NCBI RefSeq assembly: GCF_000764305.2 | Contig: NW_025944519.1 | Coordinates: 124,001 to 188,000 of the forward strand | DNA from: Hyalella azteca | Lineage: Eukaryota; Arthropoda; Malacostraca; Amphipoda; Hyalellidae | Reading direction: 5' to 3' | Length of the DNA: 64,000 nt | In this document: positions 14,301 to 29,300 of the stretch, piece by piece | Numbering within the stretch: the first letter of the stretch is position 1 | Layout: each line of letters starts with the position of its first letter | Notes under the pieces: model-generated | Seen by the model: the letters and a program-made list of their open reading frames with translations, nothing else | Databases searched by the model: none | Told to the model about the DNA's origin: nothing | Translations under genes and position numbers: made by a program

Positions 14301-17300
14301 TGTTATCGAGTACTTTTTATTCGAAAAAAATTCTTGCACTGCACGTTAGTTTTCAAGATGTAATGCTACCAAAATTCACCCTAAGCTCGAAATATCTTGG
14401 ATTTCATTTTTCAACAAAAGATGGTCGTGTAATTTATTCTTAGTGCGCTGCAAACTAGCCACATTTATACTGCTGCCTCACTAGCAGAAAAAATGCCACT
14501 AAGCCTAACTTCTGTGACGCACGCATTCGATGACTTATTTTCAGCGATGCGACTGAAAAGGCATTTCAAGGTTTTTTCTTCTCCAATTCAACGCTTCCTA
14601 AAAAAATTCCCGTCACTCAGGAAAGACTTACATATATTTTAATTTCAGAAACTTGAACAGCTTGATACTGAGCTGGGAGATCGCTTCTTTTGGAAATTCT
14701 ATAAGGTTCACGCAAAAATTTCTCAGGGAGAAAATATCCCTCAGGTTATTTCGACCTGAAGATCTTGGAAATAGAACACACTCGAGTGAGTGGGAAAAGT
14801 GGAAATTGTTTGACTCACATTCTAGCTTTTATTTATTTCCATATTTTGTTTTCAAAAGCTGATTTCTTTTGAACTCATTTACCAAAATTGAAATTTGCAA
14901 ATCGTTTTCTTGGCACCACGAGTAAAGCGAACCAGTGCAATTAAACCAAAATTTTTCATAGCAATGTTATTTACTTCTTTCCACGTGTGTCGGAAATCGT
15001 TGTAAGCGATGAGTTTAAGCAATTTAACTTGGAATGTATATAAAACTCTGATATTATAGTTTCAAATCAATGTAAATGCCACATAAATACGTTGATTTTA
15101 TACAGAAGCCAGTAATTCCTAGGCTATAAGGCCAAATTTAATTGACTTCTTTGCAGGTTTTCCTGGGTCACACCATCGCTTGCAATTTAATTTAATTCGA
15201 CAGTCTCATCCGTCCAATAAATCCTAATTGTGGTTTCAAGGGCCTTAAATTCTACGGTATTGAAATTCTAGGCTTAGAAAGCAGATGTGCTTGTCAGGTT
15301 AGGCGTGATATTGTTCTCACATGACCTCGTGTCAAGGATGCTTCAATTTCATTTGCTACACCTGATAAAATTTATCTGTATAATTTCATGTTTTCGTAGT
15401 CTTTTTGTGGCGTAAAAGGCTGAATTGAAACAAACACCGAATGAGAGTGGGCCCAAGTGGCCATTTAGAGTGAATGAGACCGGCCAAATAAGTGATGATC
15501 ATCAACCTAACACAAATATCGTAAAAAATATATAAAGCCAAACTTTTCATATGAAAAATTTTTAATCCCATCTCATCCATCCACGTCTTTCGATTTCGGG
15601 CGTGAGACCGTGTTTTCGTAAACCCATTGTGAATCTTCTTGAATGTAACCTGTGAAAGCTTGCTTGTTTGAACATTTTCTAGGGTTTATTCGTCTTCATT
15701 ACGAAGCAATGGCGCGTGTATATTATGCCTTGCTGGACAGGCACTCTAATCAAGCAGAAGGTGGGGCCGTGGGTCGCTGCTCGGGGAGACGCCGCGGTGC
15801 AAATGCTTTGTTTTCTCTTCAGATTGTGATTGTTGTTTGTGATAACGTGGCTTCGTGATTGCATCGCTCGCCAACTGAGACGATTAACGACATGGTTAGG
15901 TGCTGTATTGTTTGTTTTGCAAGGCACGGGAGTTCATTGGAAAATTATATATGAATGACAAGGCGCTATATAGGTGTTATTATGTAACTAATATTTTTTT
16001 TTTATTCCTGTGTAACGAAGGAATGGACTTCGGTTTTGTTGACAAAATAACTGATCATGATTTACAAAAAATTCAACTTCTGATAAGCTCATCATTTACA
16101 TAATCATTATATATTATCTACAATTATTATATTATATAGTCAGATATGATCATTATCAGATACTATGTCTACAACCACAAGCATCTAAGATTGGATGTAA
16201 GATGTAAACGAATAGCAAATGCAAATTTTCTAATAATCAATTTAATAATGTTTGATGATTACAATTTCAACGAAATCACACTGCAGGTTGTAATTAGAAT
16301 CTACAATAATGAATTTAATTAAGAGAACGACGCCTCCGAATTACTAATTGAATGCGGCACATCGTATTGGCCATTAGATTTGCCTCGTAGATTTCTGCGT
16401 GATGAAGTGGTTTAGGGACGGTGTGTTTGGCGGAGCTTGACCTTGCTGCGATAAATTTCCTCTGGCTTCCTCGCAGGCTGCAAGTTCATCAAATAAAAGG
16501 TTCATTTGATGATGTCGGACATAGAGTGCTTGGCATCTGGACAAGACTACACGCAACCAATCATCGTCACCACGCTCCTGGCTTTTACTGTAAACATTGT
16601 TGGTCTCAAGTCTGCTTCCCGCCATGGGAAGTTGCTGTACAACTCTGCAGGGACTTGTTTTGGGACAATCAGGTCGCCATATGCCTCGATGGCCTTGAGC
16701 ACTGAGATGGCATTGAACCCTCAACGCTGGTCGTCGGCTAGTCAGAAAATACTGGACGACCTCCTGGAGCAACTTCAGAACAATATATCAGCGATAGTGC
16801 AGTGTAATGCCTTTAAAGGAAAGGTTAAAAATATTTTATCGCAAATATCAATACAATGTTGAGTTTATTAAAAATAGTTAGAATATATACAGTATTTACA
16901 CCGTTTGCTGTTTTTTTGAAGAGCGGCGTTATAAAGCTTAAGAAATAACATCAATATGCTTCTCAACAAAATTTCAGTAAGACGAGAACAATGCATTTTT
17001 TAGGAACTTAAAATGCGTCGTTGGCCAATAAATCTGGTAATAAAGAGAATAATAAAAAAAACTTTTATTTTCCCTTGGTTCATCTCCAGTAATCTCAGCA
17101 ACTTCACATGAGAAGGTAGCATGGACTTGCTTCTTCCGTCTGATAAGTTTATCGTTTCCAAAAATAAAAAACCTCTATATCGGCTTTTATTTTCTGTTGA
17201 ACCATGCGCAGCATTCTGAGCAGCTCACTCGGATTCTGTGGTAGCCAGCCGTCTCTCGTGGAAGGGAAGAAAAGAAGAATTGTCTTTAACTTCGGACTGG

Positions 17301-20300
17301 GGAGAGGCCGCCATTAGGATCAAGACATAACGCTGACCACCTGTACATTACCTTACGGTTATCAATGTTGAAAAGGATAACAGGGAGGAAAATTTATTCA
17401 AACACACAGGCAAATATGTTACACTATCATGTTGATGAGCACGTAGAGGCTGATGGCAATTATAGTGCACACGCAGATTTGTTCACGTCTGTGTGTTTGC
17501 AGGGCAGACTGTAACAAGTGTGTTGAAACAAGCCGGATCATTTTAATGTATGGAATGCAATCCATTAAGTATGCCGCCAACTATTGAACAAGAGGATGTT
17601 TACTAGGAATCGGCAGGAAAATTTTTGACCACACCTGTTTTGACCTGATAATTGTTATTTGCACGTATTATTTTCAATGCTTGGCCTTTCAGATATAATC
17701 AGTTGCGCATCAACCTAATTTGATGTTTAGGGTATTATGGGGCAAAGGGACCACTGTGGGTCATGGGCCCATACCCGGTTTCTCGCTAAGTATGGCGGAT
17801 ATTGGTCCGGGTTCTCTTCCGCCGGTCGACAGTTTCACTGGGATGAAGCGTACGGATTTACGTTTTGCTAAGAGTTTGCGTTAATAAGTTACTCGTGAAT
17901 AACTGTTTTAGCCCAGATAAATGTTTTTTTGCTGCTAAATAAAACTGTTTTCGATTACTGTATATAAAACTTTTGAAATTACTGGGAATCACATTTTGAA
18001 AGTATTATTTATAGGGATAATTTTGAGTTCAAGTTAAGGCTATTAGCTTATAAAATAAAATGTTGACACGATATAAATTGAAATGATACCTAGTGGGGCA
18101 ACGGGCCCATGCATGTCACGGGGCAAAGCGCTCATAGTGGGCTCAATACCCCTCGCTGAAGTCTTGTGTTATACATCATTAGATTAGTCTCAATGAGCTT
18201 TTCAAAACCATGACTAACTTTTTTGAACTACAAATTACACTTCATATTGTATGATTTTTTTTATTTGCCGCCTCAAGGCAGCAGGTTCTAGTTTATAGTT
18301 ATGCGTATTTATGACCCCGTATCGAGTTATTGGTGCATGCCTTGCCAAAAGTTGATTTCAGCCAACACCAATGAGCCAAAAGTTGATGAGTTTTTATGTT
18401 GTTGGCTGAAATCACGATAAAGTACGAATTTCTTACATATCTGGATTATGGGCGAAACTGGAACGAAATTTTTCCTGATCATGTATATATACTATTTCTA
18501 GTCAAGGATACATTTTTCATGTCATGGATGAATTTTTTATGGTAAGGATATATTTTTCAAATAGAGGATATATATCTTTATGTCAAAGAAATATTTTTTA
18601 AGCTAAGGATATGATTTTTTAGGTTGTCAATAAAGGAATGAATGTTATTTTTATTACATTTTTCTTATTTTGAACTGTAATTTGTTGTCTTAACTTTTTT
18701 AACAAAAATATGCAATTGTGGTAAAGGGACCAGAGGATGGGCGCCTTGCCCCAAGCCCATGAGCCCATTGCCCCAGGGGTGGGGAAATGGGCCCATTTTG
18801 ACACTTTTTACAAAATAGTGTTTCATTAAAAATTGAATATCTCTATAGGCGACTAATTCACATGATACAATCCTCATTAGTTGTAACATTAAGCAAACCA
18901 AAAACCACCTCGTATCAATTAAAACTTCATCAAAAATTGCATTTAAATAAACGGGGTGGGCCCGCTGCCCCATGTTACCGTATCGTTCTACTTTCTTGAG
19001 GTGAATTAAAAACTTTGACCCACTTAATTCATTATTTTCATTTATTAATTCATTATTTTGCAACAAATTCATTATTTGTTCCCCCCTTTTCACCATCTAC
19101 TAGGGTTGAGTTATAATTTTCAACTGCATCAATGGTGGGCTTTAACACATAAATTTAAATTAATCTCACGGACTTTTCCAATAAATATCTATTCAATAGT
19201 TCCTGCCATTACATTTTTAGTACATTGATGCAATTTCGCATGCATGTAACATGTCCCATGTGTTGCTCAGGTTCCTGACGAACCAGTTCGAGGAATCCTA
19301 CACACCCACACTGGAGGACTTCCACCGCAAGCTCTACCGCATACGAGGCGACGTGTACCAGCTCGACATCCTAGACCCGTCCGGCAACCATCCTTTCCCC
19401 GCCACCCGACGCCTCGCCTTCCTTACTGGTGGGATTAATTTCTAATTTAGATAAAGGCGTGTGAAGTAATAATTCCGGAGGATAAATTTCTCCTCGCCAA
19501 GGCCTACAAATAAAGCCAAGATAATTGTAGCGTGAAACCCGCTGTGGATCTTGGATTAAATGGATTTATGTTGGAGGTGCACGACGTGTTCAGGAATGCA
19601 TTGCATGACGAAATAACGATATTAAATTTATTCAGCTGGGATTTAAGATACCGATTATAGGTCTCACAAACATAGAACATTTTTGTTAGGGCAATATTTT
19701 TGGCACAGAGTGTTTCTTAATGCTCATTTCCGATCAAAATTTCTCATCAATACTAAATACAGTAACATGGGTTAGAAAAATTTTCGGCATTTTGAGTGTC
19801 ACAGGTTTATAAGTTGATAAAACTAGTATATGAGCGAGATTAGTGAAAATTTTCGAAGGATGACAACAAACGACTTATAGTAGCACGCTTTTGCAGTGAT
19901 AGGTGAGGAGCCTCCTTTTAACAATGCTACCTCAATAATTAAGCTCCTGCAATCCTAACTTTTTCTTTATAAAACGAGGACTTGCAATCGGTTTTCTCGA
20001 GGACGCTTCGATTAGGCTTGGAGTGCTGCCAAGTGACCATTTTTATCCTTGTCTTGCTGCCACGCTTCCAGCCGTGATTCTGTTTCGACTTACGTCGGCC
20101 ACTTCTGTGATTCTTTCACCAGCAGATCTGATGTTTTGAAATTCAAAGGTATATGCCAATATAAAGTGTGTATAACATAAAATAAGTTTGAGTCATAAAA
20201 TAAGTGTAACTAAATTATGAATCAACAATGTTTTTTTTTTCACTGAAACTTAGTTCTGGAGAAAACTTTGTATTTGAATAGTGGTTTTAAGGAAAATTCA

Positions 20301-23300
20301 ATGCTCGTCCTGTTTTTCTGTCTCGTCTGAAATTTTTGTTGAAAGATACTGCTGAGGAATGATATTAGATATTTTTGAGCACAAATCACGTATGAATTAT
20401 AGATTTATACACGTGCGATTAGACCAGAGAATGTTCCTGATTGAGATTTTCAGCGAGCCGATCAGTTCTTTCCTCAGGTGGCGTTGGTATCGATTCAGAT
20501 TTTCCCCAGTCAGGTTCCAGGGAGTAATTTTAATTTAATAAATTATAAACTGCAGAGAGAAAATAATTCGCATAAAATATATTTTACCTTAAGGTTAGCT
20601 ACAGTCGACTGGGTCCACAGTCTGGACGCCTGCCAGCAGCGACTCACGCAGGGTTCGTGCCGACCGACCTTGTGCGATTTCGTCTCCAACTCCCGAGCAG
20701 AGTGATGACGAAGCCTGACGAATTCAGGGTCACTAAAAGTTTTTCGGAGAGGGCAAATTTTGTTAATTTGCTCGGCAAATTTAATCTAAATACAAATGGG
20801 TATTGATCCATTGATTTTAAGGATTCAGCAATATTTTCGAGTTTTAGGCCAAGGAACCCTATACTTCAAATTTTTTTTTACGAGTAGCTGTAATTGATAT
20901 TCATGGTAATTAATTTGTTCGACTAGTAATAAATTTTCTCGGACAGAGCTTGGATAGTAACAATTTAAAAAAAATACAAAATCACCTGTAATAAATTTTT
21001 TGAGTGAAGCAGAACTAGTAATGTTATCGAATACTGTCGACTAAATTACAAATTACAATCGTAGATTGGATAAGTAATATAATGTGCACTACTGGCGAAA
21101 ACTCTCTACGTACAAACCTCACGTGAAAAGACCTACTCTTAGTCATAAGATTCAAAGCGAATAAATCTATTCATAATTAATCGATGTACAATCAACAATA
21201 ATCGAATAGTGTTCGCAAAAAAAAAAACACAAAATTGAATAACCCACTAACGGTTTTTTCAGAGCTCATCATGGCCATTATGATCATCTTTGTCTATAAC
21301 GATTACCGTGAGCACTTACGATCGCATTTTAAATTAGGATTACCGTTACGATCGCATTATAAATTAGGATTACCGTTACGATCGCATTAAATATTAGGAT
21401 TACAGGTACGATCGCGTTATAAATTAGGATTACCGTCACGATCGCGTTATAAATTAGGATTACCGTCACGATCGATTTATAAATTAGGATTACCGTTACG
21501 ATCGCATTATAAATTAGAATTACCGTTACAATCACATTATAAATTAGGATTACAGTTACGATATCATTATAAATTAGGATTACCGTTACGATCGCATTAA
21601 AAATTATTATTACCGTTACGATCGCATTATAAATTACGATTACCGTTACGATCGCATTATAAATTAGGATTACCGTTACGATCGCAGTATAATTTACGAT
21701 TACCGTTACGATCGCATTAAAAATTTACATTACTGTTACGGCCGCGTTATAAATTAGAATTACCGTTACGATCGCATTATAAATTTGGATTACCATCAGG
21801 ACTTGCGGTGGCCGTGAAAACGTTTGCGAGCACAGACCTCGGGAACTGTGACCTCGGCCATAATCAATATCGGGTCCGAGGGAAGCGTTGTCCTCATGAC
21901 GCCCCGGCAGCTCATTCCCCTCTCGTGGTGACGCTGCTTTTTCCTCATTGACACTCAGGCTTGAATTATCGGTGGCTGATCGTCGGCCATTCTAATGTAT
22001 GCCTATGAGACACGTAAAGAACTCGTTTACGATCAGGCTCAGGATTTTTTTAAAGAAGATGTGCGTAATAAGAAAAAAAGTTATTATTACGATAGCTTGT
22101 AAATGAAGCGGCAATGGCAAGATTATGCTTCATTTAGAAATTTGCTTAAAGGAGGGATGCATTTTCAACTTTTTATATCTGCCATTTTAATTAAAATACA
22201 TACACTTTTGTAATGCATTATAAATTCATGGTCTGAACATAAACATTCAATCAGTGCACTGACGAAAAATAAATAAAATTAATTTGCGCCGCTAAACCCA
22301 AAATAATCGCAGCTAATGGATTGCTGGGTTTTAGTATCAGTTCGAGATGTGATCTCATTGGATATTACTAATTAATCATATACGTGTATCTAGGTAATGC
22401 ATGTGTTCCTTGCAGCCGTCATTGCATAGTCATGACGGCTCCTGAGAACGTCACGGTCCAGTACATCTCCGCTCCTATCGAGCGGCCGTGGCTGGCTGCA
22501 ATATGCAAGCTCCCTATTCCCTTCAATGAATTTCTTAACTAGAATAATAGACTGGCTTCATCATATTGCTTTCTGATCGAAGCACAATACCGGCTGGCAT
22601 CTTGTTTCCACTTCTGACATGCCTCGGACAGATGCATGTTACATGCGTCACTGATCAGAGATGCCGAAATAACGTCCAAGGGATATTGCAAATTCATCAG
22701 ATGAAAAGGAAATTGCATTGTTGATTAATGGTAAACTATCGGCCAATTTCAAGAACCAGACATTGCCTTTCATTGTTCCGTGGCCTCACTCGGCGCAGTT
22801 CGGTAATATAAGTACGTATTCGCATAGATTTCATTTAAGAAACCATAGATAATATATGGATGCCATAATTACCAGTATAGATACTACAGATAATATTAAA
22901 TATTTGCTACTGTTGCGATGCCAAATTTTTCTCTAGGAAAAGAGAGTCAGTTCTGATTTCCATGATACCAAACCTACATGATAACCTCTTTTAAAACCTA
23001 CAGATAAACGCCCTCAAAAATACAAAATCCCTCCTATCAACAATGTTTCGAATGGACACAAAATCCCTCCTAGTATGAACAATGTTTCGAATTCATGAAC
23101 TTCCTACTAGATTCAGAGTCTGTTTGGTCTAGGAGTCATTGAGAGCAGCGAGCATAGGCGTAGCTAGTGCCCATGTTAGCTGCTTCCTCGTGCATGAGGC
23201 CAGGCAAGATGCAGCATTAGGAAGCTAATGGCATCTTATGACGTCAAGACAAGAGTCTCCATCAGCTGACAGCCAAGGTCGTTCTTTTCTTTCTTTCTTC

Positions 23301-26300
23301 TTCGTTTCTTGCCGCATCTTCTGTTCAGATTTAGATCAATTCTGACCTTCACTGGAAGCTCTTAAGAGGACGTTGAGGGAATATCAGAAGCCAAAGTCAA
23401 CCACTGAGGTCGATCAAAATGATTCGTTCACGTATGATTATATATTTAACCGTAGAGGCTGCTCACTTTATACAGTTGGCAGGTTTTATGACCAGCAGGT
23501 TAACACGTCGCTGCTTTGGAGGGAGTGCGGTTTATGGCCATTATGGAACTGGCCATCCATGCATCAGCAGCAGATGAGGCATAGTGTGATACTATCCATG
23601 ATGAAAAACCATTACAGGGTGCCCAAGGGAGGCTTCAAAAGGGCTTGTAAATAAGCTGTTTAAAATAAGCTCTATTTATGTTGATAGTAAAATTTATCAT
23701 CTGAGGTTGAATTCAAACTACTGAGAAATTAGGAAAAAACCTGTTTTCCTCTGGTTGTACTTGCAAGCTGAGTGACAAGTCTCAATTGGTAGGTGAAATC
23801 CACGGGTTATACATAAAGATGTGATGTATGCATATTTGTCATTCATTTTTATTCGCGATCGTCAGAGTTTAGATTCTTGCATATTTATTATCCTTTATGT
23901 TTGGATCGTCTTGTTGACAGCTTTGCTTACAATTTGCATCAAATTAAGTAAATCTTGCATGAGCATTGGGTATGACGCAATAACTCGGTGTCAGTTAACT
24001 TTTGCTTTATGGAGCGCATTACATTACTATATTCATTTGATTGTGGATTTTTTTTTCAAAATTAAGGATGCCGCACTGCCTAATGATTGATGTAGCGTTC
24101 TCTACCTAATCCAAAGATTAAGTTGATGCATTCATCACTAGCTAAACTAATGTAAAAATTTATGCAGTCCGCGTCACCGAATACATTAATTTAGGTGATG
24201 CAGTCTACATTGCCTAATTCGATGATTAAGTTGATGATATTTACGCTGCCTAATTCGATGATTAAATTGATGCAATATATGCAAGCAATCTATCTACTTC
24301 ATCATCTATAGCTTGAGTATTTTTGATCGCTGTTAATTAACTCGTGTCAGTTGAATACAAGCAAAACCTCTTTTCCAGAAAATAGAGATTGAAAACAACT
24401 TTTATTGAGTGAAGAATTGCAAGAACGCCGGCCTTAATTCCGTTCTTACTTAAACATTGATTTTATTTTTTGTAATTGATGCGGAGGTAAATAAAGTAAT
24501 ATATACGAGAACAAACTAAAAAACTTTCCTTAATAATTTTTCAAGCAATACTTCCGCCTCGACGGCTGAATAGTTTATTTATTGCTGAATTGATGGAAAT
24601 GCGTTAATATTCATGACGTGCCTCAGCAGAGGTGAACATTAGAGCAGTGCTTCGATGCAGCTAAAATTTGATGCGTTAGAACAATAATTGCTGATAATGA
24701 TGACAAGTTTCTCTAATATTAGTGATAGGCACTTATAATAAAAAATTATTGATTCGGGTAGGCATAGCATCATGTAGTATAGGTGATTTCTGTTCTCAAC
24801 ATTTATAAACTGATTTGGCGCGATGAAACCTATAGACATACTTGTAAATGGACCTGAACACTTAGCGTCAATCCCAGCGTTAGGTTTCATTGTTAATTTG
24901 TTAAATTGCGTAATGCATTTCATTTCTACTAAACTTTTAAATAAGAAAACTTACAGAGTTTCCTGTAAATTTAGAATGTTTTCTCTTTGTTTCATAAGCA
25001 ATTCTGTAAAATAATAATTATTGGCATTTATTTTTAGTTTTAAAATTATTTTACTTGAAGTAGTTACTGTCACGAACTGCACTTACGCATAAACCTGTTA
25101 ACGTAAGAGAACTTCAGACTGGCAATGTTTGCTGAGGTGTCTGAGACGAGGGTTTCCGCCATCGTTTCCATTACGATTCTTTCTTTCTTTGTCGAATTGA
25201 AGAATATTTAAGCATAAATGTTTGCCTAACTCTGCTGGTGGATAATCGGGGAGCTGCAGGCTTGCTACTCTTACATGGATAAGTCTGGTGTTTCGTTTTC
25301 TATTTTGTAACTTGCATGATAAAATGCAGTCATAGATAAATCTATTGCTGTTCTTGCATGTAAGTGCGGATAAATGGGATGAGTCGAACACACTTCGGAT
25401 AATAATATGCTCTCTGAAGTTTCGACTCAAAAATGTCGTCAGGATTATGAGCGAAAATTGAGAGGCTTTTTCTTTCCTAAAGTTTAAAAAAAGATGGCAT
25501 GTGTTGTTCAAAATGCATGAATATTGAGGATTGGCTTGCTTACTTCCGATGGAGCATATGATTACTTTTTGTAGCTTCTTAATTACCAAACTCACGCTAA
25601 AATTTTGATGACATTCGACTTCGATCATCGAAAGCAACGGCGTATATTGAGCTTTGACGTTTTATATCTTCGATCACGTCGCATGATAGATTTATTTATA
25701 TTTGAAGTATTCTCTTTCTTTGTCAACAAATAATAAGTGCATTTTTACCGGCATTAGGCGTCAATAATTACTACTTGGCACGAGATTTTCGTATTATGTT
25801 GGAGCATCCCATGTTTTAAATGAATTCAATATTAAAATGAATTTTATAGTCCTGAAACCTTTCGAGTAACTGAAATTAATAAAACGATGAATGAACAGGA
25901 AATAAAAATATTTCAAACATTTGATAATAAAGATAACCTGTAGTGGTTATTGCATCAAGAACGAATACTCAGAATGAATTTTATTATCTAAAAATGTGGA
26001 TTAAAAATGAAATTATGCATGCTTATTTTATTATTTATTCATTTTTATTAAAATGCATCTTGGTATCTATTTCCAAACGCGAATCATAGGCACAAAATTT
26101 GACGTTATCAGAAGACATGCGTGCACCAAAGCGTCGGATAATTGCCGCTGTATTGACTCATCGCTAGAATCCGATACGATAAATGCTTTAATTAGAGACT
26201 GTGTTCCATTGACAATGAACTTGCAAGGTCAGCCCCACATTCTGTGTCGTGTCTTCTGGTAGGACGTCTTTCTGCGTGCTTCTGTGCAGTAAAGCTTTGG

Positions 26301-29300
26301 TGATCACGCGAGGGTTGCTGCTTATTGTTCCCTATAGCTTGCCTCTCTGTCTCTAAGGTAAGGTTTTTTAATTACTGGGCGTCTATTTCTCTCTCACTGA
26401 TCCAGTTGACTCGCACTGATCTAAAATCCTGCAATAATCGAACCAAGCTCAGGAGACAGAGTTAGCGATCAACACTCTGCATTGTAGAGGATCACTAAAT
26501 TTACATTTATTCCTTATATAAGCGGGAGTTGGAGCTGCTAAAAACGTAATATCATTCACTCGAAACTAGCGCAGTTTTTCAAACGGTGTTATCAAGAGTT
26601 CAGATTGTTTGTTGACCTCGTGATGAGGTTCAGCTTGCCCCTCTGCATCTCATTATTAATTGTCATGATCAGTAATAGTGAACAAGGTGCAGCACAAATT
26701 TATGACTTAGCGAAGCAGAGCAGTCATGCACTTCTTCACGTCTCCGAAGTAGAAATGGTTTAAAAGTTGCAAAGCTTCTTAGTTGAAATCCTCTTTGCAT
26801 TACATTCATGAAGTGAATATTGAATCGGGAAGCAATACACAATTCAGGTTGCGAGGGCCTGAAGTTTAAATACCTTGCTTCTTTTATATTGCTACGCAGG
26901 CGGGACATTTTTGCGGTACAACGAGCGATGAATTATTCACTGAAACAACATTCCGAGCGTCCTCAAAATTCATATGGGAGATGAAAATGTCAATTTAGTA
27001 TGAGAATAATTGTGTGCTGCAGACATTGCTAAAAAACGAATGGTCGAATAACTACAATCTAGTATAAAAGAAATTGAGTTTCAATATTTTCTACAATCCA
27101 TATGTAAAATCAATCATGTGACCCGTGCAATTCATGTGAGAAAACTAAATCGGATTTATCCGCAACGTGGTGACAGAAACTCACACGCTTCTCCAGATGG
27201 CATTACTCTCAATATTTTGATAGGCTCATGAAGAAATATCACATTCTAATGCCAAAAGCTATCTTTAAACTTTAAAAGGTCATACTAAGAAAAGTTTTCC
27301 TGTCACGACCGAAAAAATAGATCAGGCCTTGTTTCTTCGTTCTCGTTATTGTTGCAGCTCTCTTTTAATTGGTGACACAATCGAAATTCTCATTCAGATA
27401 CGTAAGTCCACCGGTCGCTAAAAGGGATGTTGAGGTGCAGGAGGTGACTGCGTGCGTGACTGGGCACGATCGCACTTAACATCGCATGGCAGTCGCGCAT
27501 GTAGCCTGAGAGTGCCGCCCAATGAATATCGTGATTGTTGCTGTGCTAGAGCATCATTGAGGTGCTTCAGACCTCCCTGATGCTACGATCGTTGCTGTGC
27601 TAGAGCATCATTGAGGTGCTTCAGACCTCCCTGATGCTACGATCGTTGCTGTGCTAGAGCATCATTGAGGCGCTTCAGACCTCCCTGATACTATGATCGT
27701 TGCTGTGCTAGAGCATCATTGAAGCGCTTCAGACCTCCCTGATACTACGATCGTTGCTGTGCTAGAGCATCATTGAGGCGCTTCATACCTCTCTCACCAC
27801 TGTTAGAAAGTAACGACCACATTTACAGATGAGCTCTTATTCCCAGCTCAGTAGGCATGCGGATTTGAGGACTTATCTCATTGAAATTAGATCATATATA
27901 ATCATAACATGAAATTAGCAACGTTTCTAGGGTTATATGTATTTATTAGATAGATCCAAAAGATCCACTTGAAACCATTTTAAAACCACTTGATGAATCT
28001 TTCATAGATCAGCAGAAGTGTTAGACAATTGTTGACTTTTATGAAACTTCGAGGCTTCTTTTTTCTGTTTATTTTTTACTGCATGTTTTAATCTCATTTA
28101 AGGATGGGAATCTGCTGGAAGAGATCACCAACTCCATACGAGGAAATGCCGCTAAATTGACTTCATTCCTGCATTCCTCTTCTACTTGGTTCTGTTCCAC
28201 GTGTTCTTGGCTGCGTGTGATGACAATAGACCGAAATACGTGTGTTCAGCCAGGCAAAAGGCGGCACGCTAGTCCTGCTCGATCGATGCTTAACTTGACC
28301 CTGGAAACAAACGACTAAAACATACACTAAACCTAGACACCGACCTCAGTCAAGGTCTCACAGCAGCCGCGGAATTCAGGTTGTTGCCGCCCTTGATCAT
28401 TTAACTGTTATCGCACGATCTTCAAGACTCGAGCTGAGACTTGGAATCTTAGCCCTAAAATACGGCTTATATGTTAAGCCGTCTAGGCAATAGCCGTGAA
28501 TGATCGCAGCTAAGCTCAAATGTACACCAGTGATCTTTAAGGCTGGTATTGAGAACACATCGATAAAATGAATCTTGGTCCCTCAGTGGTCTCGCAAGTA
28601 AAGGTCAGGTTGCTTTACTCCTTTATGCGTGATTGATTTTCTCAATAAGAGTCGAGACCAAGTTGTGCGAGTTACGCTTCATAAAAATACGTCCCTTTCT
28701 CTATAGGAGCCAACTTTCAGTAATTGTTCAACACCTTTCATTAACCCATAGTTGTGTTTTAAATCCAGGAGTATAGACAATTTTGACTCAAGTCACAAAC
28801 CAAAAGCTTGATTTATCTATCCATGTCTATTTTAGCTTTAATTAGTTTTTTAATTTCTGCAGTTACCTCATGATTGTGTAAAAATCTTCAAGGCAAAAGT
28901 TGGATGAAATTATTAATCGCAATAATATTCCCTAAGTACGCGTTATTCGTACGTCCATTGTACGCGCTCACAAAATTCTAGCCCAGACAAAGCCATTTAA
29001 GGCTTGCAATTCGTCGCTTTCCAAATATTGCCTGCATTGCACCAGTTCAATAGGGTGACGATCAGTGGCCATTTATATCTTAGTAAACACGACTGCAATT
29101 AAGTTTCAGTTTGATGCAATAGTCATGAATAATGGAGAAGGCTTTGCGACCTCGTGCATGTAAATGACTTCACATGACTACATTATTTCTTACTTCTCAT
29201 GGTGAAATGTCACGAGATGATCTCATCAGTGAAATTAAAATACAAAAATGATTCATAGATAGTCCTACTATAAGACTGCGAGTGACTATTCTTATCACTT

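Larger units (their letters stand above)
2356..19270 (+). other. RASD-like: Intron 1 of the RASD gene (16.9 kb)
   Basis: Only the repeats and element remnants listed separately stand out. From 2.4 to 6.0 kb and from 9.2 to 12.7 kb nothing beyond AT-rich unique-looking sequence was recognised, apart from short local duplications: GTTCGAGCTCCTAAG twice at about 4310-4360, and GGTCTTTGCTCAACT twice at about 4143-4187. Short open stretches at 3753-4019, 4193-4570, 8266-8514 and 13694-13954 have no family resemblance and no splice context. Confidence 0.8.

Noticed and set aside
23373..23654. 93-codon plus-strand frame in intron 2
   Set aside because: Mixed composition, no motif, no splice sites and no similarity that I can recognise.
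27535..27795. CRISPR-like array (hairpin repeats at regular spacing)
   Set aside because: The whole 54-bp unit repeats and there are no unique spacers. The context is a eukaryotic intron.
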